This document shows, piece after piece, positions 1 to 6,077 of a DNA stretch of 7,918 nt. The position numbers and the translations under genes are program-made. This stretch comes from an uncultured Anaerococcus sp. (GTDB lineage Bacteria > Bacillota > Clostridia > Tissierellales > Peptoniphilaceae). The DNA lies in assembly GCA_902465755.1 (NCBI GenBank), contig CABQOK010000053.1, positions 1 through 7,918 of the forward strand. Reading direction: 5' to 3'. The number at the start of each line of letters is the position of its first letter. Within the stretch, counting starts at the first letter, position 1. Under the pieces are notes generated by a model that was not told the origin of the DNA, made no database searches, and saw only the letters and a program-made list of their open reading frames with translations.

Positions 1-118
1 CATATGGTACTCTGATACCAAGGTTGGTCATTTCTGCAAGGTTTGCACCTTTACCGCCCAAGAGGGCTCTCATTGACATGTTTCCTTCGTTAAAGTTATA
101 AACGTATTTGTTTGTCAT
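1..118 (-). CDS. ppdK: Pyruvate, phosphate dikinase, N-terminal 39 residues (partial, runs off the window)
   Basis: This is the beginning of PPDK, the cytosolic enzyme that interconverts pyruvate + ATP + Pi with PEP + AMP + PPi. The ATG is at 118-116 on the minus strand, and the remaining coding sequence lies beyond base 1. The visible residues include the family's typical opening: a VYNFNEG stretch (residues 6-12), then [10 protein letters not shown] (21-30) and the LGIRVP stretch that starts the ATP-grasp nucleotide-binding domain. The phosphohistidine and PEP-binding domains are outside the window. A ribosome binding site, AAAGGA (131-126 on the minus strand), sits 7 bases before the ATG. 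The start codon overlaps the stop of the upstream regulator gene by 4 bases (ATGA), so the two are probably translationally coupled. The glycine-rich segment and the neighbouring PPDK regulator make the assignment strong despite the short length. Confidence 0.9.
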   Translation of the reverse strand, partial: MTNKYVYNFNEGNMSMRALLGGKGANLAEMTNLGIRVPY

Positions 119-930
119 TTTTCTTTCCTTTCCAATAACTTATTTTTGTTTAGATAATTAATAATGATATCTGAAGTTTCCTCTATTGACCTATAAGTCA
201 CGTCGATTACAAAACAGTCCAAATCTTTCATCAAATCGTCTGCATATTTTAGCTCAGCATCAATCCTTTCCTTGCTAGAATAGATTGAATCGCTAGATAA
301 CTTGAGCGACTTAAGCCTTTCATCCCTTACATTTTTAAGTCTATCCTTATCGATTGTAAGGCCTATGATGCGTCTGGGATCGATTTCAAAAAGCTCCCTT
401 GGAGCCTTCGAGTCCACAATCAAGGGTATGTTCGATACTCTAAGGCCCTTACTTGCCAAATACATGGATAGGGGAGTCTTAGAAGATCTAGAAACTCCTA
501 TAATAGCTATATCACAAAACTTAATGCCCCTAAAGTCTGCTCCGTCGTCATACTTGATGGCGAAATCTAGGGCATCTAGCCTTCTCATATGATTTGAATC
601 ATAGGCTGTGATAAAACTTTTTTTATCACTGGGCTTTTGATTAAGAATCTTTGAGAGGCTGTTGATAGAATAGGCCATAAGGTCAATTGTCTCAATCTCT
701 TTAGTTTGGGCGTAAGTTTCAATATAGGCACTCATCTTAGAATCTTGGAAAGAGTGATAAATTATTATATTGTCGGTCTTAATACTCGCTAATAAATCAG
801 AAAGCTCGTCTATTTCTTTGACTTGAGATTTGATGAAAAGATTAGACTTAATATCAAACTTGCTCAAGGAGAAGTGGACTATCTCTGATATAGCAAGGCC
901 AGCTGTATCTGAAATAATATAAATATCCAA
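115..930 (-). CDS. Pyruvate, phosphate dikinase regulatory protein (bifunctional ADP-dependent kinase / Pi-dependent phosphorylase, DUF299 family)
   Basis: This cytosolic protein of 271 aa is close to the usual family length. Members inactivate PPDK by ADP-dependent phosphorylation of a threonine near its catalytic histidine, and reactivate it by Pi-dependent dephosphorylation. The N terminus reads [10 protein letters not shown] as in the family. A central segment [16 protein letters not shown] (115-130) and the P-loop-like [15 protein letters not shown] (145-159) are hallmark motifs, and [10 protein letters not shown] (185-194) follows. A homologous subgroup regulates PEP synthase instead, but the next gene is ppdK, so PPDK is the expected target. 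The start codon is TTG (930-928): the reading frame has no nearby ATG, and AAAGGAG (947-941 on the minus strand) lies 10 bases upstream. The gene is first in the operon, and its TGA overlaps the ppdK ATG by 4 bases. A promoter with a perfect TATAAT lies just upstream. Confidence 0.93.
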   Translation of the reverse strand: MDIYIISDTAGLAISEIVHFSLSKFDIKSNLFIKSQVKEIDELSDLLASIKTDNIIIYHSFQDSKMSAYIETYAQTKEIETIDLMAYSINSLSKILNQKPSDKKSFITAYDSNHMRRLDALDFAIKYDDGADFRGIKFCDIAIIGVSRSSKTPLSMYLASKGLRVSNIPLIVDSKAPRELFEIDPRRIIGLTIDKDRLKNVRDERLKSLKLSSDSIYSSKERIDAELKYADDLMKDLDCFVIDVTYRSIEETSDIIINYLNKNKLLERKEK

Positions 931-963
931 ATTTCCTTCACTCCTTTGTGCGATCCTAGATAT

Positions 964-992
964 ATTATATCAAATTTTTCACGATATGAAAA
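964..992 (-). promoter_or_regulatory. Sigma-A-type promoter for the PPDK regulator-ppdK operon
   Basis: On the minus strand a perfect -10 box TATAAT (969-964) is preceded by TTTTCA (992-987, 4 of 6 matches to TTGACA) with a 17-base spacer. Transcription would begin near 957, about 27 bases before the TTG start, leaving a short leader that holds only the ribosome binding site. No operator or leader structure is evident. Confidence 0.6.
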
Positions 993-1127
993 CTTTTCCA
1001 TTAAATTTTTATATATTCCTTAAAATACAACATTTGACCTATGAAAATACTTTCAGATATGTAAAATAATGAAAAAATATGACGAATTGGGATTAAATAT
1101 AGGAAGAATTATCCTAGATGCGGTAGA
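993..1127. other. Intergenic stretch with no assigned feature
   Basis: These AT-rich bases lie between the divergent ppdK-side promoter and the valS promoter. No open reading frame with a credible ribosome binding site is present. A TTGACC at 1034-1039 with TATGTA 18 bases later could be a second, weak plus-strand promoter, but the match is poor. A 5-base dyad TAGGA/TCCTA (1100-1104 and 1112-1116) is too short to interpret. Confidence 0.5.
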
Positions 1128-1155
1128 TTGACAAAACAAATAAAGAAAATATAGT
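1128..1155 (+). promoter_or_regulatory. Sigma-A-type promoter for the valS T-box leader
   Basis: A perfect -35 box TTGACA (1128-1133) is followed by a 16-base spacer and TATAGT (1150-1155, 5 of 6 matches to TATAAT). Transcription would begin around 1161-1163, a few bases before the 5' strand of T-box stem I at 1168. The agreement between this promoter position and the leader RNA boundary supports both calls. Confidence 0.75.
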
Positions 1156-1164
1156 GTATACAAT

Positions 1165-1357
1165 ATCGAAACAATAAAAGAGGAGTAGGAAGGGATTATT
1201 TTTAGAGAGGAAACGGGAGCTGGAAGTTTCTAGTATGAACTTTTGAAGGTTGCTTTTGTAAATGTTTCATGTCGCACGCATTGGTGCAAAGAGAGTCTTA
1301 ATTAAGAAAATTAGGTGGTAACACGGTCATTCGTCCTATGTTGTTATCACCTTTTTT
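1165..1357 (+). ncRNA. T-box riboswitch leader of valS (tRNA-Val sensing, transcription antitermination)
   Basis: This leader RNA should bind uncharged tRNA-Val and let transcription continue into valS. Stem I closes with GAAACA (1168-1173) pairing TGTTTC (1263-1268), then AAAAG (1176-1180) with CTTTT (1253-1257). The 5' side of the specifier loop carries the conserved AGTA (1184-1187). The 3' side carries GUU (1249-1251), a valine codon followed by a purine. An AGAGAG (1204-1209) and a hairpin GAAAC/GTTTC (1210-1214, 1226-1230) form the distal part. A stem III candidate is GCAC/GTGC (1274-1277, 1284-1287). The T-box antiterminator is TAGG (1312-1315) with CCTA (1335-1338), plus ACG/CGT (1323-1325, 1332-1334). 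Its 7-base bulge TGGTAAC presents UGGU to pair with the tRNA end ACCA; tRNA-Val has discriminator A. Only about 43 bases separate stem I from the antiterminator, so stem II and the IIA/B pseudoknot appear to be missing. Confidence 0.9.
1314..1357 (+). terminator. Intrinsic terminator of the valS T-box, mutually exclusive with the antiterminator
   Basis: GGTGGTAACA (1314-1323) pairs with TGTTATCACC (1342-1351) as a 10-base stem with one G-U pair, followed directly by six T (1352-1357). The 5' strand is the T-box sequence itself. Binding of uncharged tRNA to the bulge therefore stabilises the antiterminator and prevents this hairpin, while charged tRNA leaves it free to stop transcription 19 bases before the valS start. 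Confidence 0.88.
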
Positions 1358-1375
1358 ATTTTTAAAGGAGTTATT

Positions 1376-4015
1376 ATGGATACAAAATATAATCCGAATC
1401 AGTTTGAAAAAGAGATTTATGAAAAATGGGAGAAGGGTGGTTACTTTAAGGCCAAGGTAAATCCTGATAAGAAGCCTTACACTATAGTTATGCCACCTCC
1501 AAATGTTACAGGCTACCTCCACCTAGGTCACGCTCTAAATAACACTATCCAAGATATCATCATTCGTTATAAGAGAATGGCAGGCTTTGAAGCCCTATGG
1601 ATTCCTGGAACGGACCACGCCTCTATATCTACCGAAAGCAAGGTTGTAGATAAGATATCTAGTGAAGGAAAGAGCAAGTCTGACTTGGGCCGTGAAGGAT
1701 TCCTTAAAGAAGCCTGGGACTGGACAGACAAGTACGGCGGAAGAATTAAGGAACAACTTCGTACAATCGGTGTATCTTGTGATTGGGACCATGATTCCTT
1801 CACTATGGATGAAAATTTAACTAAGGCTGTCAAGAGAGTCTTCAAGAAGATGTACGACGATGGGCTAATCTATAGGGGAAATAGGATAGTAAACTGGGAT
1901 CCTAAGGCAGAAACTGCAATATCAGATGCAGAAGTATATCACGAAGATCAAATAGGACACTTATGGTATATCAAGTATTTCTTTGAAGATAGCGATGAAT
2001 ATGTGACAATTGCCACAACAAGACCAGAGACCATGCTAGGAGACTTGGCAGTTGCAGTTAACCCAGAAGATCCTCGCTTTAAGGATAAGATAGGAAAGAA
2101 CTTAATCCTTCCTCTAGTTGGCAGGAAAATTCCTCTTATAGAAGATTCCTATGTTGATATGGAATATGGTACAGGTCTAGTTAAGATTACCCCATCCCAC
2201 GACCCTAACGACTTTGAAGTAGGTGCCCGTCACGACCTTGGCCAATGTGTAGTTATAGATACCAAGGCCCATATTGTGGATGGTTACGGCAAATATTCCG
2301 GTATGGATAGGTATGAAGCTCGTAAGGAGATGATTAAAGACTTAGAAGAAGCCGGTCAGCTTGAAAAAATCGAAGAAATCGAGCACGCTGTAGGTTATTC
2401 TGAAAGGACCAAGGTTGTAATTGAGCCATTAATATCCAAGCAATGGTTTGTAAAGATGGATGAGTTTGCCAAGATGTGTATAGATGCTTACGATAATGGT
2501 GAGGTAAAACTAATACCTGACTCCCTATCTAAAACATATATGAATTGGCTAAATAACATCAGGGACTGGACCATCTCTCGTCAATTATGGTGGGGACACA
2601 GACTTCCAGTTTTCTATACAGATGATGGAGAAATTATTGTCTCTGAAGATGAGCCAGATGAAAATGGCATGCTTAACGGAGTTCATGTGACACAAGATGA
2701 GGATACCCTAGATACCTGGTTCTCATCAGCCCTATGGCCTTTTGCAACTCTTGGCTGGCCAGATGAAAACGAAGAATTAGATTATTTCTTCCCAACAGAT
2801 ATCCTAGTTACAGGTTACGATATAATCTTCTTCTGGGTAATTAGAATGATTTTCTCTTCAATGTATAACACAGGTAAGGTTCCTTTCCACCACGTTCTAT
2901 TTACAGGACTAATCAGAGACCCACAAGGTAGAAAGATGAGTAAGTCCTTAGGAAATGGTGTAGATCCAATCGATGTTGTAAATGAATACGGAGCAGATGC
3001 CCTAAGGTTTACCCTAATTACAGGAAACTCTCCTGGAAATGATATGCGTTATGATGAAAAGAGAATTCTTGCTAGCAGAAACTTCGCCAACAAGTTGTGG
3101 AATGCTTCAAGATTTGTCCTAATGAATATAGAAGAGGGGGATGATCTAGAATTTAAGGGAGAAAATCTCGAGCTTGAAGATAAGTGGATCCTTAAGAGAC
3201 TTAACGATGTAATAATAGATGTTAGCAAAAACCTCGACAAATACGAAATCGGCCTTGCAGCAGATAGGATAGAAGATTTCATCTGGAATGAGTATTGCGA
3301 TTGGTATATAGAATTTGCCAAGATTAGACTTTACGGAGATGATGAGGCGGCAAAGGCTAATGTAAAGAAAGTCCTTCTTTATGTTCTAAAGAACATGCTA
3401 GTTCTTCTCCATCCATTTATGCCATTTATCACAGAGGAAATCTATTCATCCCTTCCAAACAAGAAGGACCTCTTGATAGTAGAAGACTGGCCTGAGTTTA
3501 GGAAAGAGTTTGACTTTGTCAATGAAGAAAGCAATGTTAACTCTGTAATCGAAGCAATAACTGCTATAAGAAACCAAAGAGCGACCCTAAATGTTCCAGC
3601 TAAGACTAGTCAAAAACTTACAATCCTTGTAGAAAATAAGGAAAATATCTCCCTAATCGAAGAAATCAAGGACCAATTTGTAAATCTTGCTAAGGCAAGT
3701 GAAGTTGAAGTTTTGGCTAAGGAAGATAGTGAAATTGCTGATGAAGAAGGCATAGTAAGACTTGTATTCAATGAATTTTCTGTCCTAATGAGCCTTGATG
3801 AATTGGTAGATTATGAGAAGGAAAGAGCTAGACTAAAAGATGAAATCAAACGCCTAGAAGCTGAAATCAAGAGAGCTAGCGGTAAGCTTTCTAACAAGGG
3901 CTTTGTCGAAAAAGCTCCAGAGAAGGTAGTAAATGAAGAACGTGAGAAACTAGCGGGCTACGAAGACCTACTAGAGAAAACCAAGGCTTCCCTAGAAGAA
4001 ATCAAGGATAAATAA
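1376..4015 (+). CDS. valS: Valine--tRNA ligase (ValRS)
   Basis: This cytosolic class I aminoacyl-tRNA synthetase of 879 aa, normal for the bacterial enzyme, charges tRNA-Val with valine. The HIGH signature is HLGH at 49-52 within the ValRS-type segment PPPNVTGYLHLGH (40-52). GTDHA follows at 77-81. The editing (CP1) domain that removes mischarged threonine carries TTRPETMLGD (214-223). Later come ISRQLWWGHR and the KMSKS loop at 520-524. The anticodon-binding helical domain fills roughly 600-740, and a charged coiled-coil tail typical of ValRS spans about 812-879. No key motif is missing. The ATG at 1376 has AAAGGAG (1364-1370) 5 bases upstream, directly after the leader terminator. The T-box should raise expression when uncharged tRNA-Val accumulates. 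The stop codon overlaps the next gene's ATG by one base, so valS heads a three-gene operon. Confidence 0.98.
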   Translation: MDTKYNPNQFEKEIYEKWEKGGYFKAKVNPDKKPYTIVMPPPNVTGYLHLGHALNNTIQDIIIRYKRMAGFEALWIPGTDHASISTESKVVDKISSEGKSKSDLGREGFLKEAWDWTDKYGGRIKEQLRTIGVSCDWDHDSFTMDENLTKAVKRVFKKMYDDGLIYRGNRIVNWDPKAETAISDAEVYHEDQIGHLWYIKYFFEDSDEYVTIATTRPETMLGDLAVAVNPEDPRFKDKIGKNLILPLVGRKIPLIEDSYVDMEYGTGLVKITPSHDPNDFEVGARHDLGQCVVIDTKAHIVDGYGKYSGMDRYEARKEMIKDLEEAGQLEKIEEIEHAVGYSERTKVVIEPLISKQWFVKMDEFAKMCIDAYDNGEVKLIPDSLSKTYMNWLNNIRDWTISRQLWWGHRLPVFYTDDGEIIVSEDEPDENGMLNGVHVTQDEDTLDTWFSSALWPFATLGWPDENEELDYFFPTDILVTGYDIIFFWVIRMIFSSMYNTGKVPFHHVLFTGLIRDPQGRKMSKSLGNGVDPIDVVNEYGADALRFTLITGNSPGNDMRYDEKRILASRNFANKLWNASRFVLMNIEEGDDLEFKGENLELEDKWILKRLNDVIIDVSKNLDKYEIGLAADRIEDFIWNEYCDWYIEFAKIRLYGDDEAAKANVKKVLLYVLKNMLVLLHPFMPFITEEIYSSLPNKKDLLIVEDWPEFRKEFDFVNEESNVNSVIEAITAIRNQRATLNVPAKTSQKLTILVENKENISLIEEIKDQFVNLAKASEVEVLAKEDSEIADEEGIVRLVFNEFSVLMSLDELVDYEKERARLKDEIKRLEAEIKRASGKLSNKGFVEKAPEKVVNEEREKLAGYEDLLEKTKASLEEIKDK

Positions 4016-4743
4016 TGTACGACGACTTTTCTTACATCTATGATAAGTTAAGCTTTGACCTAGATTATGAAAAATATGCAGAAAATATAAAATCTCTGAT
4101 TAAAAAACACGGAATAAAGAAGGAAAACATGCTAGAGCTTGCAGCGGGCTCTGGTATGCTTACCAAATATTTCTTTGATGAATTCGAAAATATTGACGCC
4201 CTAGATATATCGGGGAAGATGCTAGAAGTTTTTGCAAACAAGTACGACCCTTCTAATGTAAATCTCATCCACTACGATATGGTTGAATATGTCAAGGAAG
4301 ATACCTATGATCTCATAGTAATCCTCCTAGATTCTGTAAATTATGTGACAGAGAAAGAGGACATGGTCAAGCTTTTTAGAAATTGCTATGCTAGCCTAAA
4401 AAAGGGCGGACTTTTAGTCTTTGATATCAATTCGCCCTACAAGATTAAGGAAGTTTTTGGCAATGAGTGTTATGTCTATGAATATGAGGATATCTTCTAC
4501 ACTTGGGATAACTTCTATGAAGATGAGCTTTGTGATATGCACTTGGAGTTTTTCGTAGAGAATAAAGATGGATCTTATAGGAGAATATCAGAATTTCAGC
4601 AGGAAAGACTCTACGAAATAGAAGAAGTTAAAGAAATAATCGAAGATATTGGCTTTAAGAATATAGAAATCTTTGATGAAGATGATATGGGAAGTGTCAA
4701 GGAGGAGAGTTTAAGGATACTTTTCTCGCAGACAAAGGAGTAA
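4015..4743 (+). CDS. Class I SAM-dependent methyltransferase, YqeM-like
   Basis: This predicted soluble methyltransferase has 242 aa. The Rossmann-fold SAM site is visible: motif I ELAAGSG (41-47), the acidic ribose-binding position D64 in DALDIS, D88 in HYDM as the adenine-side residue, and LLDSVNY (104-110) as the post-I strand region. KKGGLLVFDIN (129-139) is the usual turn and strand after helix E. The opening FSYIYDKLSFDLDY and the later DIFYTWDNFY segment resemble the Firmicutes YqeM family, whose substrate is not established as far as I know. I therefore give no symbol and no substrate. The ATG shares its A with the valS stop (TAATG), and AAGGA (4004-4008) inside valS lies 6 bases upstream, so translation is probably coupled. 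It should come under the valine T-box by read-through. There is no sign of truncation. Confidence 0.88.
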   Translation: MYDDFSYIYDKLSFDLDYEKYAENIKSLIKKHGIKKENMLELAAGSGMLTKYFFDEFENIDALDISGKMLEVFANKYDPSNVNLIHYDMVEYVKEDTYDLIVILLDSVNYVTEKEDMVKLFRNCYASLKKGGLLVFDINSPYKIKEVFGNECYVYEYEDIFYTWDNFYEDELCDMHLEFFVENKDGSYRRISEFQQERLYEIEEVKEIIEDIGFKNIEIFDEDDMGSVKEESLRILFSQTKE

Positions 4744-4744
4744 T

Positions 4745-4948
4745 ATGAATAGAGGAAAAGTTAAGATATTTGACAATAAAAGAGGTTTTGGTTTTATAGA
4801 ATGGGAAGGAGAGGACCTCTTTGTCCACTATTCTGACATAGAAAGCGATACTAGCTTTAAGAAACTCTACCCAGGCCAAGCCGTGGAATTCGAAAAAATA
4901 GACGCCCCAAGGGGAGCCCAAGCCGTTAAGGTGAGAGTAATAGATTGA
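4745..4948 (+). CDS. Cold-shock-domain (CspA-like) nucleic-acid-binding protein
   Basis: This protein of 67 aa is the normal size for bacterial cold-shock proteins, which are five-stranded OB folds that bind single-stranded RNA or DNA and act as RNA chaperones or antiterminators. The RNP1 motif is RGFGFIEW (13-20) and RNP2 is DLFVHY (24-29), with the typical N-terminal GKVKIFDNKRGFGF and a C-terminal GAQAVKVRV strand. The trailing segment is more acidic than in the major cold-induced forms. The ATG at 4745 lies one base after the methyltransferase stop, with AAAGGAG (4734-4740) 4 bases upstream. No promoter of its own and no long cold-shock-type 5' leader is visible, so it seems to be expressed as the third gene of the valS operon rather than as a classical cold-induced gene. 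A strong terminator follows. Confidence 0.94.
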   Translation: MNRGKVKIFDNKRGFGFIEWEGEDLFVHYSDIESDTSFKKLYPGQAVEFEKIDAPRGAQAVKVRVID

Positions 4949-4951
4949 AAG

Positions 4952-4985
4952 AAAGCTTTGGCATTTATCTTTGCCAAAGCTTTTT
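4952..4985 (+). terminator. Strong intrinsic terminator of the valS operon, possibly bidirectional
   Basis: A perfect 12-base stem AAAGCTTTGGCA (4952-4963) / TGCCAAAGCTTT (4972-4983) with an 8-base loop is followed by a run of T (4981-4985). It starts 4 bases after the cold-shock gene. Read on the minus strand, the same hairpin is followed by TTTCTTTC, so it may also end the convergent rhodanese transcript, whose stop is at 5006. Confidence 0.93.
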
Positions 4986-5005
4986 ATATTCGTTTAGTTT
5001 TTAAT

Positions 5006-5302
5006 TTATTTTACAAGCTTATAATCGTATAGGTCGACCCCATCTCCAATATAGATATAAGGACAACCCGCAGACTTTAGGCTAAGACTTGCAATCTCCG
5101 CCCTGGCATTTGACCTGCAATAGACTATGGTAGGCTTATTCTTGTCTATTTTTTCAAGATTTTCCAAAATCTCATCGTAGGGGATATTGATTGCACCTTC
5201 CACATGGCCCAGCTTGTATTCTTCTTCAGTTCTTACATCGATTATATCAAAATTTTCTAAATTTTCTTCTAAGTCTTTTCCAGAAATTATTTTACTATAC
5301 AT
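5006..5302 (-). CDS. Single-domain rhodanese-like sulfurtransferase
   Basis: This small cytosolic protein of 98 aa is the normal size for a stand-alone rhodanese domain. Such proteins carry a persulfide on an active-site cysteine and pass sulfur to cyanide, thioredoxin or biosynthetic acceptors. The substrate here cannot be told from the sequence. Family motifs are present in order: FDIIDVRTEEEYKLGHVEGAIN-type core (18-39), with the DVR and GH(V/I)xGAxN elements, and the catalytic loop CRSNAR (62-67) with C62 as nucleophile and R67 closing the loop. The fourth loop residue is Asn-Ala where many homologues have Gly-x. No signal peptide or membrane segment is seen, so it should stay in the cytoplasm. 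The ATG at 5302 has AAAGGAGG (5315-5308 on the minus strand) 5 bases upstream. It is monocistronic, convergent with the valS operon and divergent from the DUF969 operon. Confidence 0.92.
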   Translation of the reverse strand: MYSKIISGKDLEENLENFDIIDVRTEEEYKLGHVEGAINIPYDEILENLEKIDKNKPTIVYCRSNARAEIASLSLKSAGCPYIYIGDGVDLYDYKLVK

Positions 5303-5320
5303 CTTACCCTCCTTTCTTTT

Positions 5321-5326
5321 ATTATA
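5321..5326 (-). promoter_or_regulatory. -10 element for the rhodanese gene
   Basis: A perfect TATAAT (5326-5321 on the minus strand) lies just upstream of the rhodanese ribosome binding site. The best -35, TTTTCT at 5349-5344 with a 17-base spacer, matches only 3 of 6. A 14-base perfect palindrome (5330-5343) lies in the spacer, so a bound regulator there could control the promoter. Confidence 0.5.
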
Positions 5327-5329
5327 CCG

Positions 5330-5343
5330 ACAAATTAATTTGT
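5330..5343. repeat. 14-base perfect palindrome between the divergent genes (possible operator)
   Basis: ACAAATTAATTTGT is an exact palindrome. It falls between the -10 and the presumed -35 of the rhodanese promoter and about 25 bases upstream of the -10 of the DUF969 operon. The location is typical of an operator, but AT-rich palindromes arise easily by chance, and no regulator gene lies in the window. Confidence 0.4.
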
Positions 5344-5346
5344 AGA

Positions 5347-5367
5347 AAATTTATGATTCTTAAATTT
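5347..5367. repeat. Inverted repeat AAATTTA-N7-TAAATTT upstream of the DUF969 -10 box
   Basis: Two perfect 7-base arms (5347-5353 and 5361-5367) are separated by 7 bases. The right arm ends one base before the TATAAT of the DUF969 operon, where the -35 region would be. It could be an operator or activator site. The low complexity of the arms keeps confidence low. Confidence 0.3.
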
Positions 5368-5368
5368 A

Positions 5369-5374
5369 TATAAT
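5369..5374 (+). promoter_or_regulatory. -10 element for the DUF969-DUF979-pcp operon
   Basis: A perfect TATAAT at 5369-5374 lies 37 bases before the DUF969 ATG. No good -35 is present at 16-18 bases (AAAATT or GAAAAT), which suggests either an activator-dependent promoter or that the true -35 is degenerate. A dyad ATACTT-N6-AAGTAT (5373-5378, 5385-5390) begins within the -10 and covers the likely start site, a usual place for a repressor. Confidence 0.5.
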
Positions 5375-5411
5375 ACTTCGGGTAAAGTATAGATAAATCA
5401 TAGGAGGTTTT

Positions 5412-6077
5412 ATGGAATATATTAAATTAATAGGAATCCTGATTATCGTATTAGGTTTTATATTCAAACTGAATATAATCTTTACGGTTGTCCTATCAGG
5501 TTTCATCACAGCTTTGGTCTCAGGACTAAGTGTAAGCGAATTCTTGTCGATCTTAGGCGATAGTTTTGTTTCCCAAAGAATAGTAACCATATTTATAATC
5601 ACTCTTCCAGTAATAGGACTATCGGAAGAGCACGGACTTAAGCAAGTTGCTGAAAACATAGTAAAGAAAAGAGAAAACCTTTCATCAGGTGCCCTTCTTT
5701 CAGTATACCTTGCCTTTAGGGAACTTGCTGGTTTCTTGTCAATGAGAATATATGGTTTGGTCCAATTTGTTAGACCAATTATCTTCCCAATGGCTAGGGC
5801 ATCAGCCGAGAAGAAAAAGGGCGAGCTTAGCGAGAAAGAAGTAGAAAGCCTAAAGGCTAGGGGAGCTGCCATGGAAAACTTCGGTAACTTCTTTGCTCAA
5901 AATACTTTTGTTGGAGCAGCGGGAGTCCTAATGATGGTAGGAACTATGGCAGAGCTTGGCTACAATGTTACAAATATCGAGCTTAGCCAATATTCAATCC
6001 CTATAGCTCTTATAACTCTAGTCCTTGGTATTATCAAAAATATCATAGACGATAAGAAGATTAAGGGAGGTAAGTAG
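5412..6077 (+). CDS. DUF969 family integral membrane protein, likely transporter component
   Basis: This protein of 221 aa, typical for the family, has no established function. It is strongly hydrophobic. Likely membrane segments lie near residues 4-20, 22-40, 56-70, 92-110, 159-181 and 194-211, with a charged cytosolic-type loop at about 128-150 and a lysine-rich tail. Conserved-looking polar or aromatic positions in the membrane include NFGNFFAQNTFVGAAG (156-171) and the LAFRELAGF stretch (100-108). Asn, Gln and Arg in such places suggest a substrate path. The ATG at 5412 has AGGAGG (5402-5407) 4 bases upstream. The stop codon abuts the ATG of the DUF979 gene with no gap, and pcp follows. 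The constant pairing with DUF979 suggests that the two form one complex. A role in moving pyroglutamate or pyroglutamyl peptides is inferred from the third gene only. Confidence 0.88.
   Translation: MEYIKLIGILIIVLGFIFKLNIIFTVVLSGFITALVSGLSVSEFLSILGDSFVSQRIVTIFIITLPVIGLSEEHGLKQVAENIVKKRENLSSGALLSVYLAFRELAGFLSMRIYGLVQFVRPIIFPMARASAEKKKGELSEKEVESLKARGAAMENFGNFFAQNTFVGAAGVLMMVGTMAELGYNVTNIELSQYSIPIALITLVLGIIKNIIDDKKIKGGK

Noticed and set aside
302..592. A 96-residue plus-strand frame inside the PPDK regulator gene
   Set aside because: It is a shadow of the strongly supported minus-strand gene. Its Ser/Leu-rich composition is typical of antisense translation.
1034..1063. A second plus-strand promoter (TTGACC ... 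TATGTA) upstream of the valS promoter
   Set aside because: The -10 match is poor, and the TTGACA/TATAGT pair at 1128-1155 fits the start of the T-box leader much better.
1100..1116. Small dyad TAGGA/TCCTA as an operator or hairpin
   Set aside because: Five-base arms in AT-rich intergenic DNA are expected by chance, and nothing else supports a function.
1298..1522. A 74-residue minus-strand frame across the T-box and the start of valS
   Set aside because: It lies antisense to a well-supported riboswitch and the valS N terminus, has no credible ribosome binding site and has no recognisable motif.
5366..5872. A 168-residue minus-strand frame opposite the DUF969 gene
   Set aside because: It lies entirely antisense to a membrane protein gene with a good start site and runs through the promoter region. 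No motif or ribosome binding site supports it.
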